Shown: positions 1 through 12,097 of the stretch, piece by piece
Position numbering within the stretch: the first letter of the stretch is position 1
Layout: each line of letters starts with the position of its first letter
Source of the DNA: Boswellia sacra
Lineage: Eukaryota > Streptophyta > Magnoliopsida > Sapindales > Burseraceae
Assembly (NCBI GenBank): GCA_013180625.2
Contig: SNVD02013723.1
Coordinates: 682,001 to 746,000 of the forward strand
DNA: 64,000 nt
Reading direction: 5' to 3'
The notes under the pieces: generated by a model
Told to the model about the DNA's origin: nothing
The model's database searches: none
Seen by the model: only the letters and a program-made list of their open reading frames with translations
Made by a program: the position numbers and the translations under genes

Positions 1-1197
1 ATAGATGAAACAAAAAAATGGAATAAAATCACTAATTAACAAAGATAATAATCATCTCCTCATCTCATCTTTAATTTGCTTTTAAGAATCTAATGACAAG
101 TGACAATTACAATATTAAACGGTTAAGATTTATTTATTTAAAATTTTTCCTTATTAAAAATCAAAATTTATCATTTTTGTTTCCCTAAATTTGATGTCTT
201 CTAATTTCACTCATCTTCTTCCAAAAAAGAAACTGCAAAATATATGAGTTTGAGACTCCAACGTTGGATTGAACGATAAAGAAATATATATAAAAATAAA
301 GGTAAATGCAAATCTAAATTAAAGCCACAACACAAGTCATCATGTCTACTTAAAAGGATTCTTATTCTTATCCTCGTAAATTATCCGTCACCACCACAAA
401 AAGTTTTAATATCATAATTATTCCTTTCTAAAGGATGGTTCTCAGAGAGTTAACATGGTTGCATCTACCATGAGTTATATTCAACACTAGATTTTACCCT
501 GAACTATATCATAGAATTGGATTTCAATAAAACTTTATCAATAACAATTTTGATGATGAGCGTTGATGGATTCCCTTCTATGCCAAGTACTCTAGAATTT
601 TATCTATTAATGCTTTTGTTTTTTAAGAAAATTTTTTCTAGAGGTCGTCTTTGAAGGGAACATAACATTAAAACTAAAAAAATTAAACCGTTGTTTTGGT
701 CTTTGATAAGGAAAAGAATTAATTGTATTTTGATTTTAATTAAGAAAAGAGTTAAAGAAAATGGTCTTAATCTACAATATTGTAATAACCATATGTCACA
801 AGTTCTTCAAAAGCTTTGGTAATGATGAGACAAGGAGAGGATTCAAATCCAATTAACAAAATTCCTAAAATCAAATAAAATCCTTAATTCCTAATTTGTC
901 CTAGATAAGAATATTTATCCACATAAAAATTTATAAACACGTAAACCCGTTATACACTTATTATTAAAACTTTTAAAAAATTAATTATTGCTTTGCACCT
1001 TTCTTAATACCAGAAATTCCCTTTCAAACTATTTAAAATCACTTCTACAATTAAATTTATACGAAAGAATAGTAGAGACTAATTTTATTTTTTGTCTGAA
1101 GTCTAAATTTAACTTATTCTCAGACTTTAGATCTTTTCACAGTTTTTTTTTTTTGACTTAAGACTTAATCTAAGACTTTCATCCGAATGAAAAAATG
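1..1197. other. AT-rich intergenic sequence
   Basis: No open frame, RNA gene or repeat structure that I can support. It is AT-rich plant intergenic DNA with short homopolymer runs. It ends where the putative outer inverted repeat of the nested transposon block begins. Confidence 0.6.
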
Positions 1198-1643
1198 GAT
1201 TATTATAATTTGTCCCCTAAGGTATAGCCCAAATCCAATTTGGTCCCTGTCTTTTCAGAAATATATGGTTCACCCCCTGAGTTTGATTTCGTCTTTAACT
1301 TAAACCGTTACGAGGACAAAATGGTAATCTTCTTATTTACTTGGACACAATTACATATAAACTAGGGTTAAACTAATCATACAAATAAATGTAAATAAGC
1401 TTTGATTAAAAGTAAAATAATTAAACATAATTACAATTTAAATAAAACAGAAAAACAAAAAAAGATCAATCAATTCCCAAATCTTTTTGTAGACCTTCTT
1501 CACCACTCCTTTCGAAGAACACTAGCCTCGCCGCTCTCCGCATGTCTCTCCCTTCCCTCTGGCATTCGCCTCTAACTCTCTCTCCACTCTATGGTTTGTC
1601 TCTCTCTCCACTCTCAAGTAAGGTTTCTCTACTAAATGGTAAC

Positions 1644-3046
1644 TGTAAGTTTTGAAGCTGCAGACTCAATTACGTCAAAGAAAACTAAAGCAATTATGAA
1701 ACATGTAACAAACATAATTAAAAGTTGCATGGAGGAGTTTTACATGTTCGACTGTAATCAAGCCTACATCCACAGGCAGCCAAGCTGCAATCCACTAAGA
1801 CGTTCCAGATTACAAACTACTTGGATTTATAGTAGAAGAAATCTCCTTTCTCTGTCACTCACCTTACTTTGTAACCGACACTTTCTCTCCAAGAACTTCA
1901 ACTTTAGTAGACCGACTTCCTAACCTTGCTGCACTTCTCTACCCAATAGATCAAAACCCTTCTTGACTGTAAAACACTCTTAAAATAATACTCAACAAAG
2001 ATAAGACTCAACAAAGCTTTCTGCACTTTATCAGTCAAGACTATCGTAATTACACTAGTTAAGAAAGACACGACCACGTTATCAGTTACAGACTCATGAA
2101 AGCAATCATCCCTCGAGCCACGACTCAACACCCATTACAAATTTATGCAACCATTCAAACACACACTCAAAGTTCAATGATTTCACATAAACAAAGACAT
2201 AATAAAAAGACGCAAATCAACCTAGATCTCATAGCTTCACTTTCACTTGCTTTCTTCTCTGAATGCATAAGTCTTCTAACCGTGAAGATTGCTTTATTTA
2301 GTGTTCCCATTTAGATGTAATTCATTACTTTATCCCTCGAGATCTTCAACATAATTTATGAGACAAAGATCAATGAATAATAGGAAATAATCTTTTAATC
2401 TCCTAAACTACATATAAAATAAAAGTCTTCTTATATTAGAACTCATCTAGCAAGCAATCTTTATCCAATAAGGATTCTTCAAGATCTTTTTGATATCAAC
2501 CAAATAACTTGCATATCTTGAAGTCAAGGAAAGACAAGTTTAAGATATTCAATGAATAATCATGATCATAATCTTTCATAATACAAGATAAAATAAATAC
2601 TTTCCAAAACTGAAAACAATATCCTGAAAATATTTAACAGTTAAGTCTTTCTTAATTGAAGCAGTAACATCGAAGAGAACTAAAATATGCAGTAGAGTAG
2701 GAAAACAAATATTCTGCTTTCATGTTGTATAATAATTTTCAAAACTTTTCATATCTTCAAATCTTGAATGCTTAGGAAAACATAAATGCTTTAGAGCAAT
2801 CAATAATGAATCAGAATAAAGAATCTTTCCTAAAGCAAAATCAAATAAAAATCTTTCCAAAGATCAAAAACAGATTCTGAAAAAAAAATTCTGTAGATTA
2901 TATAGTTAAGAGTTTTCTAACTGATTCAGTTGAAACAGGAAAATAAAATACAATATCAAGATCTTTATTTTCTCCAAAATTCCAACAAAGCAATGCCAAT
3001 GCCACATAGTTGAACACGTGGCAGTCCACATGGCATTAACGTAACA
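1644..3046 (-). repeat. 3' LTR of the copia element
   Basis: This is a direct repeat of 9216-10609 with many scattered substitutions and small indels, so the insertion is not recent. It begins TGTAAG and ends TAACA on the plus strand. The purine-rich tract follows at once, which makes this the 3' LTR of a minus-strand element. Confidence 0.88.
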
Positions 3047-3059
3047 ATCTCTCCCTTTG
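3047..3059 (-). other. Polypurine tract of the copia element
   Basis: Read on the minus strand, a purine-rich stretch containing AAAGGGAGAGA abuts the TG of the 3' LTR. That is where plus-strand DNA synthesis is primed in LTR retrotransposons. Confidence 0.75.
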
Positions 3060-3722
3060 GCATTTTGTGAGAAAAACACCCATATGTCTATGAAAGACAA
3101 ATCTGCAGAAGTTCTGTCAACCAGAGAGAAAAAAATCAAACAAGACATATCATAGACATATCCATTCTTCTCCCCCTTGTTTGCTTACAAAGTGCCAAAA
3201 TAATTGTACAAAGTCAATTAGAAATAATGTAACTGAGCCAACCAGAACTGTACTAGGACAGTTACAAACTTTTTTACAAATTTGGTCAGTCAGCATTTGT
3301 AAGTTTCATACATACCAGGTAATGCAAACTAAGCAAACCAAATAAGTAACCAACTAAGTTCAAAACAAACATCAAAAGAAAACAAACAGTATCTTCTCCC
3401 CATGAGTTTAGTACTCCTACTTAAGTATGTTCTTCTGCCCCTCAACACAAAACATCAAAATGTAAAAGTTTCATCAACATCTCAGCAAAAAAAAAAAAAA
3501 AGTTCTAACCAGTAGATAGCAAACCAACAAAACTACTTCCAAATTCTGTCGTGCTCCCCAAAATTCTCTACTCCCTTTTTTTTTGCACTAAGTGCCAAAG
3601 AGCACTACTTTTGATGTCTACTGGACCTACTAGGTAAGAACTTTTTCTTGAGAAAGCCACCTCTTGTCCTTCGCCTCTGTCTTGCTATTTGAACAATGGG
3701 AGGCATAAAGTCAGCTGGCATG

Positions 3723-4182
3723 TGATATAGGGCATAGTAGAAATAAATTAGGGATTCCAATTATATTTTAGGGATTTTAATTAATTATGGATTTTGACTA
3801 TTATTAGGGATTTTGACTTCCTAAATTGGTAGTAATCCTAATTTGAGTTATTTTTCTAGTTAATAGTTTACTATTTTATCTAAGATTTATTTTTGGTATT
3901 TTCTTGTTTAGTTGAAATTAGATTATATTTCCTAATAGATTCTATTTTCTAATCAAGTTATGATTGTTGGTACTATAAATAAGTGGCATTATAAATAAGT
4001 GTCTTTAGTTATTTTATTTACTAGATTATTGAATATGGATTTTTGATCTTTTAATAAAAAGATTATTTTTCTCCCTCAATTTCACTCTACTTCTCCCTCA
4101 AATTTCTTCTATTATTTTTTCCATTTCCTCTATCTATATCTCCTTCCCTTTCTGTTAATTTGAGGAACTTCATTCCTCATCA
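3723..4182 (+). repeat. 5' LTR of the nested short element
   Basis: 460 bp, TGATATAG...CATCA, closely similar to 5103-5527. It contains an extra duplicated piece around the 'ataaataagtg' motif (about 3978-4000), which explains most of the length difference. Confidence 0.82.
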
Positions 4183-5102
4183 ATTAGTATCACAGCGTAG
4201 TTTTGATCCCCTCTTATACTATTTATCTTTTAATTTTTTGTTCAACCTATAAACCCTAAACCTCCCACCACCATTAACTTATTTTACTCCAATTTCATCT
4301 TCCATTAAAAAAAAAGTTATAGTCACTATTCACAAACATGTACTGTTCACCCCGAAACTGCTGCTCAACAGAGTTACTGTTCACTGCGACCACCATCATA
4401 CTCTTCTTATCGATATCTGCAATGTGTCCTTCATTACAAACTTCAATACTCTCAATGATACAAGCCTCAGAAAATATGACAAACATTAACATTGATGCTT
4501 TGGAAAGTAGAATGGACGCCATGGACAATAGGATAGTAGAAATATTAGCAACTATAAAAGCCTTACAAGCTTCCTTTCTCACAAAATAAGAGCTTAATTT
4601 GGAGTCATCTACCAAACATAGGAATCAAGGGATTTTGGGTGCAACTCGTAAGAATCATGAAGATGAATGTGATGATTCTAGTGGAGATGATGAAGCAAGT
4701 GAGATTGATCTTGAAGATGGGCGTGAATCTAGAGATGATATTGACATCAATGGCAAGATGAAGTCTAATGATGATGTGGAGCCTATGAAGAATCTCATGA
4801 AATCATTCAAGAAGTTGATTTCATAGGTTGTGATTCATATTTAGGCTCTTCTACTCCTATCATTGGGTCAACGGTGAAGTCTTCTATGGTGACTATTGTT
4901 TCTCTACTAATATCGAAGGCCGTCAAAGCATTAGTAATTTTTCTATCATGTGTGCTTCCAATGTTGGATCGTCATGAAGTGAAGATATGGATTGACGACT
5001 TTTCAATGATCGTGCAAGACAAAATATGGCGTTTTCTTGTATATTGGCAACTCCCTCCTTGACAACTCGCGAGGAGTCGAGTTCTTTCAAGCGAAAGAGA
5101 AT

Positions 5103-5527
5103 TGATGTAGTGCATATGAGGAATAAATTAAGGATATCAATTATATTTTAGGGATTTCAATTAATTAGGGATTTTGACTTCCTAAATTAGGAGTAATCCT
5201 AATTTGAGTTATTTTCCTAGTTAATAGTTTACTATTTTATCTAAGATTTATTTTTAGTATTTTCTTGTTTAGTTGGAATTGGATTATATTTCCTAATAGA
5301 TTATATTTTCTAGTCAAGTTATGATTGTTGGCACTATAAATAAGTGTCTTTAGTTATTTTATTTCTTAGGTTGTTGAATATGGATTTTTGATCTTTTAGT
5401 AAAAATATTATTTTTCTCCCTCAATTTCACTCTACTTTTCCCTCAAATTTCTTCTATTATTTCTCATATTTCCTCTGTCTATATCTCCCTCCTTTTCTGT
5501 TAATTTGAGGAACTCCATTCCTCATCA
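5103..5527 (+). repeat. 3' LTR of the nested short element
   Basis: 425 bp, TGATGTAG...CATCA, preceded by the purine stretch GCGAAAGAGAA and followed by the GCATG target duplication. Confidence 0.82.
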
Positions 5528-5534
5528 GCATGGT

Positions 5535-5838
5535 TGTCGTAATTTCTGTAGAAGTAAAAGGAACTAAATTAGCTCGTGGTGATTTAACTTGTTCAGAGGC
5601 TCTGGTTGTGACAGTTACAAATACAAAAACTAGAATTGAGGATTCAAAAACTGGAATTTTAACATCATTAACTAGGATTGCTTGTGATTTTTGCTATGTG
5701 GTAGCAATAGGAATGAAAATTGCTAGAGGTTCTTGCTGAGTGGCTATAGCAGGTGAATGACTTATGTGAACTCCAGAGATGAAAGAACCTGCAATAGCTA
5801 GAGCTTGTCCTGCTAAAGAGAAACTTGTAAAATGTTAA
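5535..5838 (-). pseudogene. Degraded third open frame of the copia element (possibly envelope-like)
   Basis: Downstream of pol in the element's own direction, one minus-strand frame stays open for about 100 codons apart from a single TAG around 5695. The peptide is rich in Ala, Ile, Ser, Thr and Pro and resembles no enzyme domain. Before the nested insertion this frame would have continued across 3722. Sireviruses often carry an extra, envelope-like gene here. That is only a positional argument, as I see no signal peptide or membrane helix that proves it. Confidence 0.3.
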
Positions 5839-6805
5839 AAAAATCATGATGAGCTTGTACTTTTGCATCGTTCTCTTTTTGCTGCTCCACGAGTTTTTGC
5901 TGATTAACCAAAATCTGCTATTATTCCTGCAAAACTGAAGCAAGACTAGTAGACAAATTTTATTGAGTATCCTGCACATACACTAAGAACTGCTTAGTTG
6001 TCATTTTGGCCTTTTTGGAGGTGGCTCAACTTCCTACCCTTATTCTTCTTCTTAAGCGTCAGGATCAATTTCTTCTTCAGGATCCTCTTCATCATCCTCT
6101 CAAAGCAAGATTTTGATTTTCAAATTTATCCTCAAGAAAATAAAACACAATTGTTTAGGCTTGAAAGAATTTAATGCAAGGTTGAATGCTATTGAGTCCT
6201 ACCACTCTAACACAATTTCAATTTCAAACCTTCTTGCAAATGTGTTTTCTTTGTACACAGTAACACTAACAAGAAATTACACAGCTGATTTAGAAAACAA
6301 TTTAAACACACATTCATACATAACATAACTGTAACTATTAATACAGTCTTGACTAAATCATCTTGACATCATATGACTTATTTTAACAAGTCATAACCAA
6401 AGCTGAATAAATCAAGATTAATTACCTTTGAATTGCCGTATTTCTAAACAAATCACTATTCAATCAAGTGTTCAATATCAGCATATCTCTAAAATACACA
6501 AAAATTAATCTTAATTGAATTTATTCAAAATACAGTGGCTTCACACATGTATGGTAGTAGTCTTTTTTATGTTGAATGGGCAATCTAAGTATATTTCCTA
6601 GATACACATAAATTGCTTTCAAATGATGGCTTTCACTCAACACATAGAGGTAGCCCTTTTTGTATTCATAACCAAATTTCATCAATTTAATCAGTATTGC
6701 ATTGTAATGAATTAAACAAAATAGCTCATAAAATGCTAAGTTAAAATATATCTCATGATGCTTTAGATACCTTTTACATGACTATAACAGTAATCATTTA
6801 TGCAA

Positions 6806-7330
6806 CTAAAAAACACCAGTAACATTTCTTAGCTTTTCAAATCTTGTTGAGTGCAGTGCCTTGGTAAACAAATCAGCTAGTTGGTTTTTAGTTGAAACAT
6901 GCTCAACGTGGACTATCTTAGATTCAACCAACTCTTTGTCAGATATCCCAACATGAAGTGCATTCAAATTGGATAGCAAATAACAATTATCTTTTGATCT
7001 ATTTCCTTTTAAGATGCAATTCTTTTTAGGATCAAGAACCATGCATTTGTTTTGTCTAAATTCAACAATGTACTTATCATCACAGATTTGACTAATACTG
7101 AATAAATTAGCTTTAAGACCATCAACAAATAAAACATCATTAAACTCAGGTAAATTGTTAACACATAATGTACCTTTACCAAATATCTTTCTCTTTGCAT
7201 GTTCTGAAATTCTTCAACAAATCCTTGTTACCTGTCATATGTCTTGAAAAACCGCTATCAAAGTACTAAGAGTCATTAGTTGAAGCATTAAGAACACTTA
7301 AAGCAAAATTACATCTAGTTGTGTTCTTTT
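6806..7330 (-). pseudogene. Copia pol remnant: protease, pre-integrase and RNase H tail joined by a deletion
   Basis: On the minus strand there is a protease-like FDSGFSRHMTG motif just after an in-frame stop where Trp is usual (about 7211-7265). It is followed by pre-integrase sequence (GLKANLFSISQ at about 7100, then LDPKKNCILKG near 7020). After about 20 more residues the frame passes straight into the conserved end of RNase H (VHVEHVSTKNQLADLFTKAL, about 6830-6910). The integrase catalytic core, the whole reverse transcriptase and most of RNase H, normally some 2.5-3 kb, are missing. Frameshifts also separate the pieces. Confidence 0.8.
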
Positions 7331-7339
7331 TCACCCAAT

Positions 7340-9157
7340 TCTGTTTTTAATTATGTGATTGTCTGTGTTGTGTCTTATGTGATTGCCTATGTTGTTGTTC
7401 ATTTTGATATAACAGATTATTTAATTTATAACATTTAGGCCTATTATGTCCCTTAACACCATAGAAATAACAGATTGGAATGAATTTCTTTACATCAATT
7501 GAATTAGATTTCACAAATTGTGATGAAGTGTTAAGATATGAACTCTTAGAACCATGAAGAGAAACATTCTTACGTGAATTTGGTGATTCCTTACTTGACT
7601 TTGCTAGAGAATTTGACTTTTGTGAAGAGTCTAATCCAGAAGCCTTCACAAAGATTGTTTTTGAAGTGGATGCCTGGTTGTAAGCTGTATAACCTAATCC
7701 TTGCTTGTCTGAACCGACTCTCCCTTGAACCAAATTTTCATCAAGTTTCTTAGTCCCTTTGGTAAGATATTGAATGGTTGCTTGATGTTCCTAGATATAT
7801 TCAGTCTTTTCACTCCACTCTTGATTCAGATTTTCAATGGTAGACTCTAGATCAGAAACTTTTTCCTCCAAGTGAATTCTTTCACGAGTCATAATCTCAA
7901 CTACTTTCACAAATTTTTGAATTTTCTTCTCAAGTCCCTTGTTTTTTTTTAACTTCAATCTCCCATGCATGATATAGATCATTACAAGTTTCCTACAACT
8001 CTTCATAATAGTTGAGATAAAAAACCATTTTAGTGTCATCCATTTTTGCAATTTCTACAAATTCTGTATCAGATTCGACTGCTGCAGTCAACTCTGATTG
8101 AACTATTTTCGTCTTATCTGATACTGATGCAACGTAAGCAATAAATCTATTCTGCTAATCTTGATCATCTGAGTTGCTATCAGAATCATCATCACTCTAG
8201 GTTGTATTTAGATGCTTGCCTTTCTTTGATTAGCACAATCAGACTTAACATGCCCAAAGCCTGAACACACTCAAAACATTGGACCTGATTTTTCTTTTCT
8301 GGTTCTTTGCTGAATTTCTTAAGTTCAGTTGTTATCTTCTCCTTCTTTTGTCTTCTATCTTAATTCTTCGTTTTAAAATTTTTCTTGAGGAACTTCTTGA
8401 AGTTTCTCACCATAAGATCAACTTGTTGATCATCTAAATTTTTTGTATCTCATTATCTTCAATAGCTTTTGATAAAGAGGTTGCTAGAGCAATAAATTTA
8501 TTCTTCTTGGATTGTGACATGAATGTCATTTCATAGGACTGAAGCGAACCCAACAACTCATCAATTCTTAGTTCATCCAGGTTCTTTGTGTTAGCAACAA
8601 TAGCAACTTTGGCTTGATATTTCTTAGGCAATGAATTAATATTTTTAGAACAATATCAATATCACTATATGTCTTTCCTATGAGGCTACAGCATTAGTTA
8701 TCTCACAAAGTCTTGCATGGAATTCAAAGGCAGTCTCGTCTTCATGCATTTTGATTTTGTCAAATTAAGAAGCAAGCATCAATATTTTAGTTCTTTTGAC
8801 AGAAGTCGTACCTTCGTATTTGTTTTGCAGTTTATCCCATACATCCTTGGCTGATCTGCAGGAAGAAATCATTCCGAATGCCTTTAGATTGATAGCGTTG
8901 AAAAGAGCATGAATTGCTTTGGAATTCTACTGTGCTTCATTGTAGTCTTGTTGATTCCATGCAGATTCTTCCTTCATAACTTTTACTCCTTCTTGATTAA
9001 CAACGGTAGGAGGAGTCCATCCATAGAGAATAGTCTTCTAAACTCTCTCATCAATAGCTTTTAAAAAGAACATCATTTTTACCTTCTAATATCCATTGTT
9101 GCCTTCATCGAGAAGTGTTGGATGATATATTGAACCTCCGTGCCTGTGAAAGTCCAT
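7340..9157 (-). pseudogene. Copia gag, decayed
   Basis: A minus-strand ATG at 9157 begins a frame of Sirevirus/copia gag type: an N-terminal segment, then a UBN2-like capsid segment (LDELRIDELLGSLQSYEM at about 8540-8590), a coiled-coil stretch rich in Lys and Glu (about 7800-8000) and a zinc knuckle near 7433-7472. Several in-frame stops and shifts break it. The knuckle has lost its second cysteine, which is now Tyr (codon at 7461-7463), a change expected from deamination of methylated DNA. Confidence 0.75.
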
Positions 9158-9201
9158 AGCTTCAGAATAAAATAGGATCTACACAAATATATTAGTGCTT
9201 T

Positions 9202-9213
9202 GCTCTGATACCA
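9202..9213 (-). other. Primer-binding site of the copia element (initiator tRNA-Met)
   Basis: The minus strand reads TGGTATCAGAGC, the 12-nt complement of the 3' end of plant initiator tRNA-Met, two bases inside the 5' LTR. It sets the element's direction. Confidence 0.88.
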
Positions 9214-9215
9214 AT

Positions 9216-10609
9216 TGTAAGTTCTGAAGTTGCAGACTCAGTTACGTCAAACAAAACTAAAGCAGTTATGAAACATGTAACAGATGTAATTAAAAATTGC
9301 ATAGAGGAGTTTTACATGGTTCGACTATAACCAAGCCTACATCCACAGGCAGCCACACTGCAATCTACTAAGACGTTCTAGATTACAAACTATTTGGATT
9401 TACAGTAGAAGAAATCTCTTTTCTCTCTAACTCACCTTTCTTTGTAACCCACACTCTTTCTCCAAGAACTTTAACCTTAGTAGACCAACATCCTAACCTT
9501 ATTGCACTTCTCTACCCAATAGATCAAGAGCCTTCTTGACTGTAAAACACTCTCCCAATAATACTCAACAAAGATAAGACTCAACAAAGCTTTCTGCATT
9601 TTATCCGTCACGAATATCATAACTACACTAGTTAAGAAAGACACGACCACGATATCAGTTACAGACTCATAAAAGCAATCATCCCTCAAGCCATGACCTA
9701 ACATCCATTACAAACTCATGCAACCATTCAAACCCACACTCAAAGTTCAATGATCTCACATAAACAAAGACATAATAAAAAGACAGAATTCAGCCTAGCT
9801 TTCACTTGCTTTCTTCTTTAAATGCGTAAGTCTTCCAACCGTGAAGATTGCTTTATATAGTATTCCCATTTAGCTGTAATTCATTTCTTTATGCCACGAG
9901 ATCTTCAACATAATTTAAGAGATAAAGATCAATTAATAATAGAAAATAATCTTTTAATCTCCTAAACTGCATATGAAATAAAAGTCTTCTTATATTAGAA
10001 CTCATCCAGCAAGCAATCCTTATCCAATAAGGATTCTTTAAGATCTTTTTGATATCAATCAAATAATCTGCATATCTTGAAGTTAAGGAATAATAAATCA
10101 TGTTTAAGATATTCAATGAATAATCATGATCATAATCTTTCCTAATACAAGATAAAATAAACACTTTCCAAAACTGAAAATAATATCCTAAAAATATTTA
10201 ACATTTAAGTCTTTCCTAATTGAAGTAGTAACATCTAAGAGAACTAAAATATGCAGTAGTGTAGGAAAACAAATATTATGTATTCATACTATCTAAGAAT
10301 TTCCAAAACCTTTCCATATCTGCAAATCTTGAATGCTTAAGAAAACAGAAATACTTTAGAGCAATCAATAATGAACCAGAATAAAGAATCTTCCCTAAAG
10401 CAAAATCAAATAAAAAACTTTCCAAAGATTAAAAACAGATTCAGGAAAAAATTCTATAGATTCTACAGTTAAGAGTTTCCTATATGGTTCAATTGAAACA
10501 AGAAAATCAAATAAAATATCAAGATCTTTATTTTCTCCAAAATGCCAACAAAGCAATGCCAATGCCACATAGTTGAACACGTGGTAGTCCACATGGCATT
10601 GACCTAACA
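9216..10609 (-). repeat. 5' LTR of the copia element
   Basis: 1394 bp, TG...CA, a direct repeat of 1644-3046. The primer site lies on its internal side. The pentamer GTAAT follows at 10610-10614. Confidence 0.88.
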
Positions 10610-10958
10610 GTAATTGCCGCTTTCCGCTTTCTTGAAGCTTGAATTTCTAGTAATGCTTTTCCACTCTCTCTCTCCACTCTTATAGCTCTTGGTTGTGTGA
10701 CATGGTGAAGGAGATTGAAACGGTATCCATGGTACCTTTTGGTTGATCTATTTGATTTTTTGGTAGTAGGAATTGGAGGAGGCAATTTTTGTTTAATTTT
10801 TAAAGTAGCCGGCAATAGGTAGTTAGTGGAAACAAATAAAGCAAAACAAGAGTAATTGAATTGGGTTAGGTGTCGACAGTCATACTCCAATTATGATTAA
10901 TATTCCTCCTCACTCCAACGACTTTTTTTTCCCATCATCAATCTTCCATCACACCACC

Positions 10959-11004
<46 letters not shown>

Positions 11005-11118
11005 CTCTCTCTTGCCATTAATCTGCCTTTTCATCCTCAAACCTCTAAAAACCAAGACAATCCAAGCAAGCAATCCTTTTTTACTTATAAGAAATGATAC
11101 CCTATCCACTCTCCACTA
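10610..11118. other. Spacer between insertions, with a CT/GT microsatellite
   Basis: About 500 bp without a supportable gene. Short minus-strand frames exist but show no known domain. It is probably interior of the putative outer TIR element. Confidence 0.45.
10959..11012. repeat. Compound CT/GT microsatellite
   Basis: About nine CT units, then about fourteen GT units, then a few CT units, uninterrupted. It explains the His/Thr- and Arg/Glu-repeat frames read through it. Confidence 0.92.
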
Positions 11119-11983
11119 TAAAGATGGCAATTTTACCCACGTATCCGTATATTAGCAGACCCATACCCTAATGGGGAGGGCATGGATATCACTTTTATTA
11201 ATATGGGTTGGGTAAAGGTATAAAAAATTAAATCCTAAAGGACATGGATAGGGTAAGGGTATGAGTTTAAACCTTACCCATACCCTTCATACTCTTTAAG
11301 GATCCTATTAAAAAATTTTTTATTAGTAATTTAAATAAAATATAAAAATTTAATATCTAAAATATAAAACTACATCATTTTAACATAACTTAAATACTCA
11401 ACTCATTCATTCTCTTTCGTTTCTAAGATTGCTTTTTTACTTTGGGATTATTATAATTAGAGAAACAAAGAAATATTGATTTCTAAAATCAAATTTTTGG
11501 TTAGCTTGATTTCGTTGTATAGAAAGTATCATATTTTATAAGCTTTATCTTAATATAATATACTTTGGTTTTTTAATTTCTATTTAGGTTATATATAAAT
11601 GAATTCCATGAAGAAGATAATGAAGGATTTTATATTTGCTTTTTTATAATTTTTATAGTTTTTTTTTTGGTTAAGTGTTTTTTAGATGAATTACAAAAAG
11701 AAGATCATGATGGCTTTTGTTAAGTTTTTTTTTATTTGTTAGTTAAAAGTTTTGAGTCATGTTTGGGCTTTGTTTAATATAATTAAATTATTAATATTGT
11801 TTACGATCGAATCCTATGGTTACCTTTTTATAAATGGATAAGGTATGGTTTTTCATTAATAGATAGGTGCAGGGCATAGGTATAAACTTTAAGACCCTTC
11901 AAAGGTATATATGGGTAAGGTATGGATATCAATTTTTTAATAAGGGAAGGGTATGGATTCTACCCTAACCATTGCCATTCCTA
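11119..11983. mobile_element. Short non-autonomous hAT-like element
   Basis: The ends are inverted: TAAAGATGGCAA at 11119-11130 against the reverse complement TAGGAATGGCAA at 11972-11983, a GATGGCAA-type end seen in many plant hAT elements. Subterminal copies of a GGGTA(A)GG-GTATGGATATC motif occur at both ends in opposite orientations. The octamers outside (CTCCACTA and CTTCATAT) match at only about five positions, so the target duplication is weak. No coding sequence. Confidence 0.55.
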
Positions 11984-12097
11984 CTTCATATATATATATT
12001 TGCACACCCAATTGATATATATTGTTTTTGCAACATACAATATACAGCTGTGCTTAATTAATTATCCTGAGAAGGCGCTACCCACATTCACGCCTAG

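Larger units (their letters stand above)
3723..5527 (+). mobile_element. Short non-autonomous LTR retrotransposon nested in the copia element
   Basis: A 1.8-kb element has two LTRs (3723-4182 and 5103-5527) and a perfect 5-bp target duplication, GCATG, at 3718-3722 and 5528-5532. A degenerate initiator tRNA-Met primer site (GTATCACAGC within 4183-4196) follows the left LTR, and a purine tract precedes the right one. The ~920-bp interior has only short frames, one of them acidic (about 4600-4826, many Asp and Glu). No reverse transcriptase, integrase or protease is visible, so it would need proteins from elsewhere. The target duplication lies inside the copia interior, so it inserted after the copia element. 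Confidence 0.85.
1644..10609 (-). mobile_element. Ty1/copia (Sirevirus-like) LTR retrotransposon, internally deleted
   Basis: Two direct repeats of about 1.4 kb with TG...CA ends (1644-3046 and 9216-10609) bracket a minus-strand interior. The primer site (9202-9213) and purine tract (3047-3059) lie exactly beside the expected LTRs. The flanking pentamers are GTAAC (1639-1643) and GTAAT (10610-10614), a target duplication with one change. The interior holds gag, a protease motif and pre-integrase, then jumps to the end of RNase H, so integrase and reverse transcriptase are gone. Long LTRs, the style of the gag zinc knuckle and a long region after pol suggest the Sirevirus lineage. A second LTR element is inserted at 3723-5527. 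The element cannot move by itself. Confidence 0.9.

Noticed and set aside
4338..4589. 83-residue plus-strand frame in the short LTR element
   Set aside because: Composition is ordinary, no gag or pol motif is present, and an overlapping minus-strand frame of similar length exists, so neither can be supported as a gene.
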